This document shows, piece by piece, positions 6,440-14,346 of a DNA stretch of 20,509 bases (positions are counted from its first letter, which is position 1; each line of letters begins with the position of its first letter). The stretch lies in NCBI GenBank assembly GCA_046566185.1, contig JBKHXE010000011.1, positions 1 through 20,509 on the forward strand. The letters run 5' to 3'. The position numbers and the translations under genes were made by a program. Origin of the DNA: SCSIO-59966 sp046566185. Lineage in GTDB: Bacteria; Actinomycetota; Actinomycetes; Actinomycetales; SCSIO-59966. The notes beneath the pieces are model-generated. The model was given only the letters and a program-made list of their open reading frames with translations, searched no databases and was not told the origin of the DNA.

Positions 6440-7798
6440 ATGACGAACGACCCGCAGCAGCGTCCCGAGGACGACGAGCCACAGGACCCGCTGTCCGAGA
6501 TGCTCGGCAGGCTCCTCGGCGGTGAGGCCGGCATGCCCGGGCTCGACCCCGCGCAGCTCGCGGCGGCGGGCATCCCGACCGACCCGACGGCACTCGGCCA
6601 GGTGCTCGCGCAGGTGCAGCGGATGCTCTCCACGGCCGGCGACGGACCGGTCAACTGGGACCTCGCGCGCGACCTGGCCCGGCAGACGGCGGTCGCCGGC
6701 GGCGACCCGAGCGCCGGCGACCGCGAGCGCCGGGACGTGGTGGAGGCGCTGCGGCTGGCCGAGCTGTGGCTGGACGCCGTCACCGACCTGCCCGCCGCGG
6801 GCGCCTCGGCGCACGCCTGGTCGCGCTCGGAGTGGGTCGAGGCGACGCTGCCGACGTGGCGGCGCCTCACCGAGCCGGTCGCCTCGTCGGTGGCGGACGC
6901 GATGGCCGACGCGATGGCGCAGCAGGCCCCCGAGGAGATGCGGCCGATGGTCGCCATGGCGGGCAAGATGCTCCGCCAGGTGGGCGGCGCGGTCTTCGGC
7001 ATGCAGGTCGGCCAGGCCGTCGGTGGCCTCGCCCGCGAGGTGGTGAGCTCGACGGACGTCGGGCTGCCGCTGGCGGGCGGCGGGACGACGGCGCTGCTGC
7101 CGGCCAACGTCGCAGCGTTCGGCGAAGGGCTCGAGGTGCCCGCCGAGGAGGTGCGGCTCTTCCTGGCCCTGCGCGAGTCGGCGCACGCGCGCCTGTTCAC
7201 CCACGTGCCGTGGCTGCCGCAGCACCTCCTGGGGGCCGTCGAGGCCTACGCCCGCGGCATCAGCATCGACACCTCCCGCATCGAGGACGCCGTGTCGCGC
7301 GTCGACCCGACCGACCCGCAGGCGCTGCAGCAGGCGCTCTCGGACGGGCTGTTCGAGCCGGAGCGCACGCCCGCCCAGCAGGCTGCGCTCGACCGCCTCG
7401 AGACCGCGCTCGCCCTCGTCGAGGGCTGGGTCGACGAGGTCGTGGACGCCGCAGCGCGCGAGCGCCTGTCGTCGTCCGCCGCGCTGCGCGAGGCCGTGCG
7501 CCGGCGCCGAGCCGCGGGCGGGCCGGCCGAGCACACCCTGGCCTCCCTCGTGGGCCTGGAGCTACGGCCGCGACGCCTGCGTGACGCCGCGACCCTGTGG
7601 GCGACGCTGGAGACGGCTCGCGGCCGCGGCGGGCGCGACGCCGTCTGGTCGCACCCCGACCTGCTGCCGACGGCGGCCGACCTCGACGACCCGGCCGGGT
7701 TCGCGCAGCGCCGCGGCGACGCGGACGCCGCCTCGGCCGACGTCGACGCGGCGCTGGAGCGCCTGCTGCGCGGCGACGAGGGGGACGCCGCGCCGTGA
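6440..7798 (+). CDS. DUF2342 zinc-dependent metalloprotease-like protein
   Basis: The 452-residue protein belongs to the DUF2342/Zincin_2 family annotated as zinc-dependent metalloproteases in actinobacteria. Recognisable parts are the N-terminal VNWDLARDLARQ (about 71-82), SEWVEATLPTW, a Met/Gly-rich helical hairpin (168-198), and the putative zinc region LRESAHARLFTHVPWLP (244-260), with E246, H249 and H255 as likely ligands or catalytic groups. The canonical HExxH order is not present, as is usual for this family. The C-terminal RRLRDAATLWATLE and HPDLLPTAADLDDP are also typical. It is cytoplasmic with no signal peptide. ATG 6440 is preceded by GAGGAGGG with an 11-base gap. Its stop overlaps the NUDIX start (GTGA). 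The substrate is unknown. Confidence 0.9.
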   Translation: MTNDPQQRPEDDEPQDPLSEMLGRLLGGEAGMPGLDPAQLAAAGIPTDPTALGQVLAQVQRMLSTAGDGPVNWDLARDLARQTAVAGGDPSAGDRERRDVVEALRLAELWLDAVTDLPAAGASAHAWSRSEWVEATLPTWRRLTEPVASSVADAMADAMAQQAPEEMRPMVAMAGKMLRQVGGAVFGMQVGQAVGGLAREVVSSTDVGLPLAGGGTTALLPANVAAFGEGLEVPAEEVRLFLALRESAHARLFTHVPWLPQHLLGAVEAYARGISIDTSRIEDAVSRVDPTDPQALQQALSDGLFEPERTPAQQAALDRLETALALVEGWVDEVVDAAARERLSSSAALREAVRRRRAAGGPAEHTLASLVGLELRPRRLRDAATLWATLETARGRGGRDAVWSHPDLLPTAADLDDPAGFAQRRGDADAASADVDAALERLLRGDEGDAAP

Positions 7799-8364
7799 CC
7801 CTGCACGCCGCCGCCGTCGCGGCGCTCGAGGGCTGGCGCGCGCCGTCGCCCGCGCAGGAGGCGCTGCGGCTCGGCTACCTCGCCCACCTGGCCGCCCACC
7901 CGGACGGGGTGTGGAAGCACGGTCCGCCCGCCCACCTCACGGCGTCGTGCCTCGTGCTGGACGACGCGGGGGAGCGCGTGCTGCTCACGCACCACGCCAA
8001 GGGCGGCTTCTGGGTGCAGCTCGGCGGGCACCTCGAGCCCGCCGACGCCGACCTGGCGGCCGCCGCGCGGCGGGAGGCGCGCGAGGAGTCCGGGGTGGAC
8101 GACGTCCGGCTCGCGCTGCCCGGCCCGGTCGACCTCGACCGGCACGCCCTGCCGCCCGCGTTCGGCCGCTGCCGCGAGCACCTCGACGTGATGTTCGTCG
8201 GACTCGCGCCCGCAGACGCCGTGCCGGTCGTCAGCGACGAGAGCCACGACGTCGCGTGGTGGCCGGTCGGCGCGCTGCCGGACGGCGTGGTCCCGGACCT
8301 GCGGCCGCGGCTCGAGCGCGTGGTCGCGCTCGTGCGGGGCTACGCGCGGTCGAGCGCCCGGTAG
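7795..8364 (+). CDS. NUDIX hydrolase
   Basis: The 189-residue protein contains a Nudix box at about residues 77-101: GGHLEPADADLAAAARREAREESG. The metal-binding REAREESG (E94, E97, E98) is intact. The spacing between the first Gly and RE is one residue longer than the textbook consensus and the middle Glu is replaced, a variation I recognise in actinobacterial members. NUDIX enzymes hydrolyse nucleoside diphosphates linked to another moiety; the actual substrate cannot be read from sequence. The GTG start overlaps the upstream stop as GTGA, so translation is probably coupled to the DUF2342 gene. The last 25 bp overlap the 3' end of the converging PLP-enzyme gene. Confidence 0.92.
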   Translation: MTLHAAAVAALEGWRAPSPAQEALRLGYLAHLAAHPDGVWKHGPPAHLTASCLVLDDAGERVLLTHHAKGGFWVQLGGHLEPADADLAAAARREAREESGVDDVRLALPGPVDLDRHALPPAFGRCREHLDVMFVGLAPADAVPVVSDESHDVAWWPVGALPDGVVPDLRPRLERVVALVRGYARSSAR

Positions 8365-9527
8365 AGGTCGGCGAGCACGTCGTCCGGGTCCTCGAGGCCC
8401 ACCGACAGGCGCAGCAGGCTCGGGTGCGGCCTGGCCTCCGCCGCGACCGGGCGGTGCGTGAGGGCCGCCGGGTGCTGGATCAGGGTGTCGACCCCACCGA
8501 GCGACACGGCATGCGTGACCGTCTCGCAGCCGCCGGCGACGCGGCACGCCGCCTCGTAGCCGCCCGCCACCTCGAACGCGAGCATCGCGCCCGGCCCGTC
8601 CATCTGCCGGCCGACCAGCCCCGCCGGGTCGCCCTCGGCCAGGCCCGGGTAGTGGACGGCCGTCACGGCCGGGTGCGACAGCAGGCCCCGCGCCACCTTG
8701 CCCGCGTGCTCGCCCTGCGTGCGCACCCGTACCGGCAGCGTCGCGAGCCCGCGGTGCAGCAGGTAGGCGCCCAACGGGTGCAGCAGGCCGCCGGTGACGG
8801 CGCGCACGCGGCGCAGCCGGGCGGCGGTCTGGCCGGCGCGCTCTCCCGCCGTGGCGACGACACCGCCCACGACGTCCCCGTGGCCGCCGAGGTACTTCGT
8901 CGCCGAGTGCAGCACGAGGTCGGCGCCGTGGCGCGCCGGGCGCTGCAGCACCGGCGTCGCGAAGGTGTTGTCGACGGCGAGCAGCGCGTGCGGGGCGTGC
9001 TCGCGCACCTGGGCGGCGACCGCGGCGACGTCGACGAGCTGCAGGGTCGGGTTCGCCGGCGTCTCGAGCAGCACGAGGCCGGTGTCCGGACGCACCGCCC
9101 GCGCGACGCCCGCCGCGTCGGTGTACGTCACCTGGGTGCCGAGCAGGCCGGTCGCGAGCAGGTGGTCGCTGCCGCCGTACAGCGGCCGGACGCCCACCAC
9201 GTGCCGGTGCCCCGTCTCGCCGAGGCCGACGAGGACGGCGGACAGCGCCGCCATGCCGGAGGCGAACGCGACGGCCTGCTCCGCCCCCTCGAGGTCGGCG
9301 AGCGCCTCCTCGAACCGGGCGACGGTGGGGTTCCACAGCCGCGCGTACACGTGGCTGCCGCCGTCGAGGGGCAGCCCGCCGGTGGCCAGCGCCTCGTAGG
9401 AGTCGCCGCCGCGCTCGACGTCCGGCAGCGGGTTCGTCGTCGACAGGTCGATCGGCAGGGCGTGCAGCCCCGCCTCCCGCAGGCCGGAGCGGCCGGCGTG
9501 GACGGCGCGGGTGCTGAAGGCGGTCAT
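8340..9527 (-). CDS. PLP-dependent Cys/Met metabolism enzyme (cystathionine gamma-synthase/lyase family)
   Basis: The 395-residue enzyme has the fold-type I motifs of the Cys/Met-metabolism PLP family: YARLWNPT (phosphate binding, near 61), FASGMAALSAVL, PLYGGSDHLL, the strand LLAVDNTFATP, and the PLP lysine K211 in SATKYLGGHGDVVGG. LLRLSVGLEDPDDVLADL closes the protein as usual. Members act as cystathionine gamma-synthase, cystathionine gamma- or beta-lyase, or methionine gamma-lyase, and sequence alone does not separate them here. ATG 9527 is chosen; TTG 9536 in frame would add three residues. No Shine-Dalgarno is evident at either. It is divergent from an Lrp/AsnC regulator gene, the usual arrangement for an amino-acid-responsive control pair, so methionine or cysteine homeostasis or catabolism is likely. 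Its 3' end overlaps the NUDIX gene. Confidence 0.92.
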   Translation of the reverse strand: MTAFSTRAVHAGRSGLREAGLHALPIDLSTTNPLPDVERGGDSYEALATGGLPLDGGSHVYARLWNPTVARFEEALADLEGAEQAVAFASGMAALSAVLVGLGETGHRHVVGVRPLYGGSDHLLATGLLGTQVTYTDAAGVARAVRPDTGLVLLETPANPTLQLVDVAAVAAQVREHAPHALLAVDNTFATPVLQRPARHGADLVLHSATKYLGGHGDVVGGVVATAGERAGQTAARLRRVRAVTGGLLHPLGAYLLHRGLATLPVRVRTQGEHAGKVARGLLSHPAVTAVHYPGLAEGDPAGLVGRQMDGPGAMLAFEVAGGYEAACRVAGGCETVTHAVSLGGVDTLIQHPAALTHRPVAAEARPHPSLLRLSVGLEDPDDVLADLYRALDRA

Positions 9528-9636
9528 GGGCGTCAATGGTGAACACGTGGGCCGCCAGGTGCCAGGATTCCGACGAAGATTCTGAGCAGGCCCTGCGCGA
9601 CCGCATCTGTCAGTTGCCGAGACCTCTGGAGGACCC
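9528..9636. promoter_or_regulatory. Divergent control region of the PLP enzyme and Lrp genes
   Basis: This 109-bp spacer separates two divergent genes. The part around 9566-9582 is less GC-rich, carries GATTC twice as a direct repeat (9566 and 9578) and contains the small inverted TTC-N4-GAA. It is a plausible Lrp binding site, but the palindrome is weak. No riboswitch-like structure was recognised. Confidence 0.4.
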
Positions 9637-10128
9637 GTGCCGCCGAACGTCGTTCAGCTCCCGCTCCCGCCGCTCGACGGGGTCGACCGCGCGATCCTCG
9701 CCGCGCTCGTCGAGGACGGCCGGACGCCGAACAACGCCCTCGCCGCCCGGGCCGGCATCGCGCCGTCCACCTGCCTGGCGCGGGTGCGCGAGCTGCGGCG
9801 CCGCGGCGTGCTGCGCGGCGTCCACGCCGACGTCGACCTGGCCGCGGTCGGGCACGGGCTGCAGGCGATGATCGCCGTCCGGCTGCGGTCGCACGAGCGC
9901 GGCGAGATCGAGGCGTTCCGGCGCACCGCGCCGGGGCTGCCCGGCGTGGTGTCGGTGTTCCACGTCTCCGGCGCCGACGACTACCTGCTGCACGTGGCCG
10001 TCGCGGACGCCGGGGCCCTGCGCGACTTCGTGCTCGACCACCTCACCGGCCACCCGGCCGTCGTCCACGCCGAGACCAGCCTGATCTTCGAGCACGTGCG
10101 CGGGACGGCCGACCTCGTCGGGGGGTGA
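9637..10128 (+). CDS. Lrp/AsnC family transcriptional regulator
   Basis: The 163-residue regulator has an N-terminal helix-turn-helix (about 14-65: VDRAILAALVEDGRTPNNAL, then AGIAPSTCLARVRELRRRGVLRG) and a C-terminal RAM ligand-sensing domain (about 70-155). These proteins form dimers to octamers and respond to amino acids. GTG 9637 is preceded by CTGGAGGA with a short gap. It is divergent from the PLP-enzyme gene, which is its most likely target, and probably controls its own expression. It converges on the YgjP-like gene with 15 bp between the stops. Confidence 0.94.
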   Translation: MPPNVVQLPLPPLDGVDRAILAALVEDGRTPNNALAARAGIAPSTCLARVRELRRRGVLRGVHADVDLAAVGHGLQAMIAVRLRSHERGEIEAFRRTAPGLPGVVSVFHVSGADDYLLHVAVADAGALRDFVLDHLTGHPAVVHAETSLIFEHVRGTADLVGG

Positions 10129-10143
10129 GGGGCCCCCGTGCGG

Positions 10144-10698
10144 TCAGCGGTTCACGTCGTCGTCCAGACCCTCGTCCGGCACCTCCCCGAGCGACAGGTC
10201 GTGGGCGGCGGCGACGCCCTCGAGGTATCCGCGGGCCCGCTCGGTGCGCGGGTAGGACTCCAGCAGCGCCCAGAACGCCGGCCCGTGCCCGGGCTCGATG
10301 AGGTGGGCGAGCTCGTGCAGCAGCACGTAGTCGAGCACCCAGCCCGGCATCCCCCGCACCCGCGTGGAGATGCGGACGGTGCCGTCCGCCGGCGTCGCGG
10401 ACCCCCACCGCAGCCGCTGGTTGCCCGCCCACCGCACCGACGCCGGCGACGCGCGCCCGGCGAGGTAGCGCGCCGACAGCTCGGCCGCCCTGCGGGCCAG
10501 GTCGGCGTCCCCGGGGCGGCGGCGCTGGTCCTGCGCCGCGAGCCGGGCCAGCATCCGCTCGACCCACGCCTCCTCCTCGGCGCGCGAGAAGCGGGCCGGG
10601 ATGCACACCACGGTGGTCGCGCCGTCCCGGAAGGCGGTCACCGTCCGCCGGCGCCGCCGGCTGCGACGCACCTCGACGTGGGACCCCGCGGCGGCCAT
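10144..10698 (-). CDS. YgjP/SprT-like metallopeptidase (M48-type annotation)
   Basis: The 184-residue protein has a basic N-terminus and a zinc-peptidase core WVLDYVLLHELAHLIEPGHGPAFW (about 120-143). H128 and H132 of HELAH and H138 are the likely zinc ligands, with E129 as catalytic base. Upstream, VRWAGNQRLRWGSATPADGTVRIS matches the beta-strand region of YgjP (DUF45) proteins. No membrane segment is present, so it is cytoplasmic. The physiological substrate of YgjP-like proteins is unknown. The ATG at 10698 is preceded by TAGCGT and six bases, a leaderless start with no Shine-Dalgarno. The acidic tail VPDEGLDDDVNR is unremarkable. Confidence 0.9.
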   Translation of the reverse strand: MAAAGSHVEVRRSRRRRRTVTAFRDGATTVVCIPARFSRAEEEAWVERMLARLAAQDQRRRPGDADLARRAAELSARYLAGRASPASVRWAGNQRLRWGSATPADGTVRISTRVRGMPGWVLDYVLLHELAHLIEPGHGPAFWALLESYPRTERARGYLEGVAAAHDLSLGEVPDEGLDDDVNR

Positions 10699-10710
10699 GA
10701 CCGCACGCTA
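10696..10710 (-). promoter_or_regulatory. Leaderless-type -10 element for the YgjP-like gene
   Basis: On the minus strand TAGCGT (10710-10705) is followed by six bases and ATG (10698-10696). The TAnnnT position at -12 to -7 puts the transcription start at the A of the start codon. Confidence 0.55.
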
Positions 10711-10788
10711 CCTGCGTCACGGCTGCGTAGCCGATCATGCACAGCCGGTGGGCGCGCCCCGTCGCAGGTCAGGCGGCCCTTCGCTGCG

Positions 10789-10865
10789 TCGTCCACGCCG
10801 TTGTCCACAGGTTGTCCCCACCCTCCCCCACAGGGAAACGGGCGTCGTCCACAGCCCCGTCCACA
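10789..10865 (+). other. Cluster of DnaA-box-like 9-mers in a gene-free spacer
   Basis: The spacer 10711-10880 has no credible gene but holds a run of TTGTCCACA-like 9-mers, all in the same orientation. TTGTCCACA at 10801-10809 is an exact match to the form used by high-GC actinobacteria. TTGTCCCCA at 10812-10820 and TCGTCCACA at 10845-10853 have one difference each. TCGTCCACG at 10789-10797 and CCGTCCACA at 10857-10865 have two. No AT-rich unwinding element and no dnaA or dnaN gene is near, so this is not the usual oriC. DnaA titration or regulatory binding is possible. Confidence 0.4.
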
Positions 10866-10880
10866 GCCGTCGCGTGCGGG

Positions 10881-11366
<486 letters not shown>

Positions 11367-11373
11367 GCGACGC

Positions 11374-11379
11374 ACGCTA
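11374..11379 (-). promoter_or_regulatory. Retained -10 element of the enoyl-CoA hydratase remnant
   Basis: TAGCGT on the minus strand lies seven bases before ATG 11366. It is the same hexamer as before the YgjP-like gene, suggesting the original leaderless promoter survives although the coding region is broken. Confidence 0.4.
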
Positions 11380-11439
11380 TCCGGACACCCGCGCGCACCC
11401 GTCCGGAGACGACACGGACGCGCCGTGCGCCTCTCGAGC

Positions 11440-11468
11440 GTGAGCACGCCCCCGTGCTGGGCTACTGT
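11440..11468 (+). promoter_or_regulatory. Candidate promoter of the DUF5679 gene
   Basis: TACTGT at 11463-11468 fits TAnnnT, with a weak -35 match GTGAGC at 11440-11445 and a 17-bp spacer. The predicted start near 11475 would give a leader of roughly 75 bases ending in a strong ribosome binding site. Confidence 0.35.
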
Positions 11469-11550
11469 GCTGCGCGGTCCAGCACGCACGACCCGACCGT
11501 TCGGGAGCACCGTGCGCTGGAGGGCAGACGTCGACGAAGGGAGGCCCGAA

Positions 11551-11709
11551 GTGGCCGAGGAGACCTACAAGGGCGAGTTCTACTGCGTGAAGTGCAAGGA
11601 GAAGCGCGAGGCGGAGGGCCGCGTCGTGGAGACGAACGGCCGTCGCATGGCCAAGGGCCAGTGCCCGGTGTGCGGCACCAACCTCAACCGGATCCTGGGC
11701 AAGGCCTGA
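11551..11709 (+). CDS. DUF5679 small zinc-ribbon protein
   Basis: A 52-residue protein beginning VAEETYKGEFYCVKCKEKRE and ending CPVCGTNLNRILGKA. Two CxxC knuckles (FYCVKCK near 11-14 and QCPVCGT near 38-41) would bind one zinc ion as a zinc ribbon. The many Lys and Arg residues between them suggest nucleic-acid or ribosome contact, though no function is established for DUF5679. GTG 11551 is preceded by AGGGAGG with a 6-base gap, the best Shine-Dalgarno in the window, consistent with high expression. A strong stem-loop follows 26 bases after the stop, so it is probably a monocistronic unit. Confidence 0.93.
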   Translation: MAEETYKGEFYCVKCKEKREAEGRVVETNGRRMAKGQCPVCGTNLNRILGKA

Positions 11710-11734
11710 CCGCAGGCTCACCCGACGACCGCGG

Positions 11735-11767
11735 ACGGCGGGCGCTCCCCTCGGGGGCGCCCGCCGT
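11735..11767 (+). terminator. Intrinsic terminator after the DUF5679 gene
   Basis: ACGGCGGGCGCTCCC pairs with GGGGGCGCCCGCCGT around a 3-base CTC loop, giving a 15-bp stem with one G-T wobble. A pyrimidine-rich TCCGTCTCC follows. It separates the short gene from the ThiF/ABC1 pair. Confidence 0.85.
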
Positions 11768-11831
11768 TCCGTCTCCGGCGCCGCGGACGCCGGCCTGTGG
11801 ACGACGCCGGCCGCCGCGGCGGTCCGCGTGC

Positions 11832-11846
11832 CAGGCTGCGGCGATG
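11832..11846 (+). promoter_or_regulatory. Leaderless-type -10 element for the ThiF-like gene
   Basis: CAGGCT (11832-11837), six bases, then ATG 11844. It is identical in hexamer and spacing to the element before the EccC/EssC-like gene and one base from the TAGGCT before the PDZ protease gene. No Shine-Dalgarno is present. Confidence 0.45.
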
Positions 11847-12926
11847 CTCCTGCGACTGCGCCCCGGCCTCTACCAGGCGTGGCGCCGGCCGGGCCGGCTG
11901 CAGATCGGCCTGGACGCCCGGCACGGGGTCGTCCTCGACGGCCTGGAGGCCGCCGACGAGCGGCTCGTCACGGCCCTGGCCGAGGGGACGACGCTCCCGC
12001 GGCTGCTGCGGCTGGCCGCGCGCCTGCAGGTGCCCGAGCAGCGGGTGCACGACCTGCTCGCCGAGCTCCGGGCGGCGCGCGCCCTCGCCGCCCCGCCCAC
12101 CGTGCGCAGCCGGCTCGCCCGCCTGCCGGACGTCTCCCGCCGGCGCCTGGCCCCTGACGCCACCGTGCTCGGCGTCGCCCACCCGGACGGCGACGGCTGG
12201 CACGTGCTGGCCGCGCGCCGCACCCGCTGCGTCGGCGTCGTCGGCGCCGGCCGCACCGGCCTGGCCGTCGCCACCGGCGTGGCGGCCGCGGGCGTCGGCT
12301 GCGTGCTCGTGGACGACGCGTCGCCGGTGCGCGCGGGCGACGTGGCGCCCGGCGGGTACACCGGCGAGGACGTCGGCCGGCCGCGGGACGTGGCGGCCCG
12401 CGACGTGCTCGCGCGGTGCTGCCCCGACACCCGGACGGCGGCGCGCGGCCGGGTACGGCCCGACGTGCTCGTGCTCGTCGGCCACGGCGTCCTCGACCCG
12501 TCGCGGGCCGACGCGCTGCTGCGCGAGGACGTCGCGCACCTGGCGGTGACGTGGGGCGAGGCGGGCGTGGTCGTGGGTCCGTTCGTCGTCCCGGGCCGGT
12601 CCAGCTGCCTGCGCTGCCAGCACCTGCACCGCACCGACCGGGACCCGGAGTGGCCGCGTCTCGTCGCGCAGCTGGTGGGCCGCCGCGCCGTCGACGTGCC
12701 CCCCGCCGAGGAGGGGTCGCTCGCCGCGCTGGCGGCCGCGCTGGCCACCGTTCAGGTGCTCACGCACCTCGACGGGGGCGTCGTGCCGGCCACCGACGCG
12801 ACGCTCGAGGTCGGGCTGCCGGAGGCGGCGATCGCCGTCCGCGCGTGGCCGGCGCACCCCCGGTGCGGCTGCGTGCGCCTGCCGGGAGTCGCGGGATCGG
12901 CGGGCACAGCGACAATGAGGACGTGA
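11844..12926 (+). CDS. ThiF/E1-like (TOMM leader-binding type) protein
   Basis: The 360-residue protein has an N-terminal domain (about 1-105: FRLRPG-type strand LLRLRPGLYQAWR and IGLDARHGVVLDGL) resembling the leader-peptide-binding parts of cyclodehydratase partners. A Rossmann ThiF/E1-like domain follows (VGVVGAGRTGLAVATGVAAA, about 130-149; VLVDDASPVRAGDV). Paired cysteines CLRC (255-258) and CGC (341-343) may form the structural zinc site of E1-like proteins. The usual E1 Arg/Lys pattern after the second strand is altered (GRPRDVAA), so adenylation activity is doubtful. No YcaO partner or precursor peptide is in the window, so a RiPP role is not supported by context. The stop overlaps the ABC1-kinase start (GTGA), implying coupled translation. 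Confidence 0.8.
   Translation: MLLRLRPGLYQAWRRPGRLQIGLDARHGVVLDGLEAADERLVTALAEGTTLPRLLRLAARLQVPEQRVHDLLAELRAARALAAPPTVRSRLARLPDVSRRRLAPDATVLGVAHPDGDGWHVLAARRTRCVGVVGAGRTGLAVATGVAAAGVGCVLVDDASPVRAGDVAPGGYTGEDVGRPRDVAARDVLARCCPDTRTAARGRVRPDVLVLVGHGVLDPSRADALLREDVAHLAVTWGEAGVVVGPFVVPGRSSCLRCQHLHRTDRDPEWPRLVAQLVGRRAVDVPPAEEGSLAALAAALATVQVLTHLDGGVVPATDATLEVGLPEAAIAVRAWPAHPRCGCVRLPGVAGSAGTATMRT
12911..12925 (+). promoter_or_regulatory. Possible internal leaderless promoter for the ABC1 gene
   Basis: GACAAT (12911-12916) lies six bases before GTG 12923 inside the end of the ThiF-like gene, and GAGGAC between them could also act as a weak Shine-Dalgarno. The ABC1 gene may therefore be read both with ThiF and on its own. 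Confidence 0.3.
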
Positions 12927-14251
12927 GCGACCTCCCCCGCAAGGCCTTCTCGCGCTCGGTGCGCCTCGCGAGCCTGCCGGTGGGCTTCGCGGGGCGGACG
13001 GCGATCGGCCTCGGCAAGCGCGTCGGCGGCAAGCCCGCCGAGCTGGTGGCGGCGGAGGTGCAGGCCCGCACCGCGGAGCAGATGTTCAAGGTGCTCGGCG
13101 AGCTCAAGGGCGGCGCGATGAAGTTCGGGCAGGCCCTCAGCATCTTCGAGGCGGCGCTGCCCGAGGAGGTCGCCGGCCCCTACCGGGCGACCCTCACCAA
13201 GCTGCAGGACGCCGCTCCCCCGATGCCGGCGGCGACCGTGCACAAGGTGCTCGCGGAGCAGCTGGGCGCGCGCTGGCGGGCGTCGTTCCAGCGCTTCGAC
13301 GACACGCCGGCGGCCGCCGCCTCGGTCGGCCAGGTACACCGCGCCGTCTGGGGGGACGGGCGGGACGTCGCGGTGAAGGTGCAGTACCCCGGGGCCGGCG
13401 ACGCGCTGATCTCCGACCTCAACCAGGTGTCGCGGGTCGCCCGCGTGGCGACGAGCTGGATCCCCGGCCTGGACATCGGGCCGATCCTCGCCGAGCTCAA
13501 GGAGCGCATCGCCGAGGAGCTCGACTACGGCCTGGAGTCCGAGGCCCAGGCGACGTTCGCCGCCGCCTTCGCCGACGACCCGCAGGTGGCGGTCCCGGAC
13601 GTCGTGCTGGCCACCGACCGCGTCATCGTCAGCGAGTGGCTGGAGGGGACGCCGCTGTCCCAGGTGATCCGCGACGGGACGCAGGACGAGCGGGACGTCG
13701 CTGCACGCCGCTACCTGGAGTTCCTGCTCCTCGGCCCGGCGCGGGCCGGCCTGCTGCACGCCGACCCGCACCCCGGCAACTTCCGGATGACCCCGGACGG
13801 GCGGTTCGGCGTCCTCGACTTCGGCGCGGTCAACCGGCTGCCCGACGGGATGCCGACCGAGATCGGCTCCCTGCTGCACCTCGCGCTGGCCGGCGAGGCG
13901 GAGGCCGTCGTCGCGGGCCTGCGCGAGGAGGGGTTCATCCGGTCGTCGATCCAGATCGACCCGGAGGGCCTGCTCGCCTACCTGTCGCCGTTCCTCGAGC
14001 CGGCGCGCTCCGAGACGTTCCGCTTCAGCCGCGGCTGGCTGCAGGACCTGTTCGCCCACATCAACGACCCGCGCCGCCCGCAGTGGTCGACCGGGCTGAA
14101 GCTCAACCTGCCCCCGGAGTACCTGCTGATCCACCGCGTCTGGCTCGGCGGCATCGGCGTGCTGTGCCAGCTCGAGGGCGAGGTTCCCGTGCTCGACGTG
14201 CTCGAGGCGCACCTGCCGAACTTCACCGTGCCGGACGGCCTGACCGCCTGA
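12923..14251 (+). CDS. ABC1 (AarF/UbiB/Coq8-type) atypical kinase
   Basis: The 442-residue protein carries the ABC1-family hallmarks: the KxGQ motif MKFGQALS (K67, Q70), the Ala-rich nucleotide loop AAAASVGQVH (130-139, replacing the Gly-rich loop), VAVKVQYPG (K152), the ADPHPGNF catalytic loop (280-287) and the metal-binding DFG (299-301). Family members are ATPases or atypical kinases tied to quinone and lipid metabolism. Actinobacteria use menaquinone and have many paralogues with unknown roles. No clear membrane segment is seen. It starts with GTG overlapping the ThiF-like stop. The spacer after it holds two stem-loops. Confidence 0.93.
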   Translation: MSDLPRKAFSRSVRLASLPVGFAGRTAIGLGKRVGGKPAELVAAEVQARTAEQMFKVLGELKGGAMKFGQALSIFEAALPEEVAGPYRATLTKLQDAAPPMPAATVHKVLAEQLGARWRASFQRFDDTPAAAASVGQVHRAVWGDGRDVAVKVQYPGAGDALISDLNQVSRVARVATSWIPGLDIGPILAELKERIAEELDYGLESEAQATFAAAFADDPQVAVPDVVLATDRVIVSEWLEGTPLSQVIRDGTQDERDVAARRYLEFLLLGPARAGLLHADPHPGNFRMTPDGRFGVLDFGAVNRLPDGMPTEIGSLLHLALAGEAEAVVAGLREEGFIRSSIQIDPEGLLAYLSPFLEPARSETFRFSRGWLQDLFAHINDPRRPQWSTGLKLNLPPEYLLIHRVWLGGIGVLCQLEGEVPVLDVLEAHLPNFTVPDGLTA

Positions 14252-14310
14252 GCCGCAGCGCGACCGGCACCCACCGGCTCCCGGGGCAGGGGGTACGGGC
14301 GCCCGGCTGA

Positions 14311-14331
14311 CCGGAGGAGGTCCTTCTCCGG
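14311..14331 (+). terminator. Short stem-loop after the ABC1 gene
   Basis: CCGGAGGAG and CTTCTCCGG pair (one wobble) around a GTC loop, 60 bases past the ABC1 stop. There is no T-tract. It is a possible terminator. Confidence 0.4.
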
Positions 14332-14346
14332 CGACGCTGTCCGGTG

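Noticed and set aside
9528..9636. SAM-type riboswitch upstream of the PLP enzyme
   Set aside because: The 109-bp spacer is too short and lacks the conserved stems. The divergent Lrp gene explains the regulation more simply.
10711..10880. Chromosomal replication origin
   Set aside because: DnaA-box-like sites are present but too few, with no AT-rich unwinding region and no dnaA, dnaN or other origin genes.
12416..14251. A 611-codon open frame extending the ABC1 protein upstream
   Set aside because: The first 169 codons are an Arg/Ala/Gly-rich shadow of the ThiF-like gene. The GTG at 12923 with the GTGA overlap is the better start.
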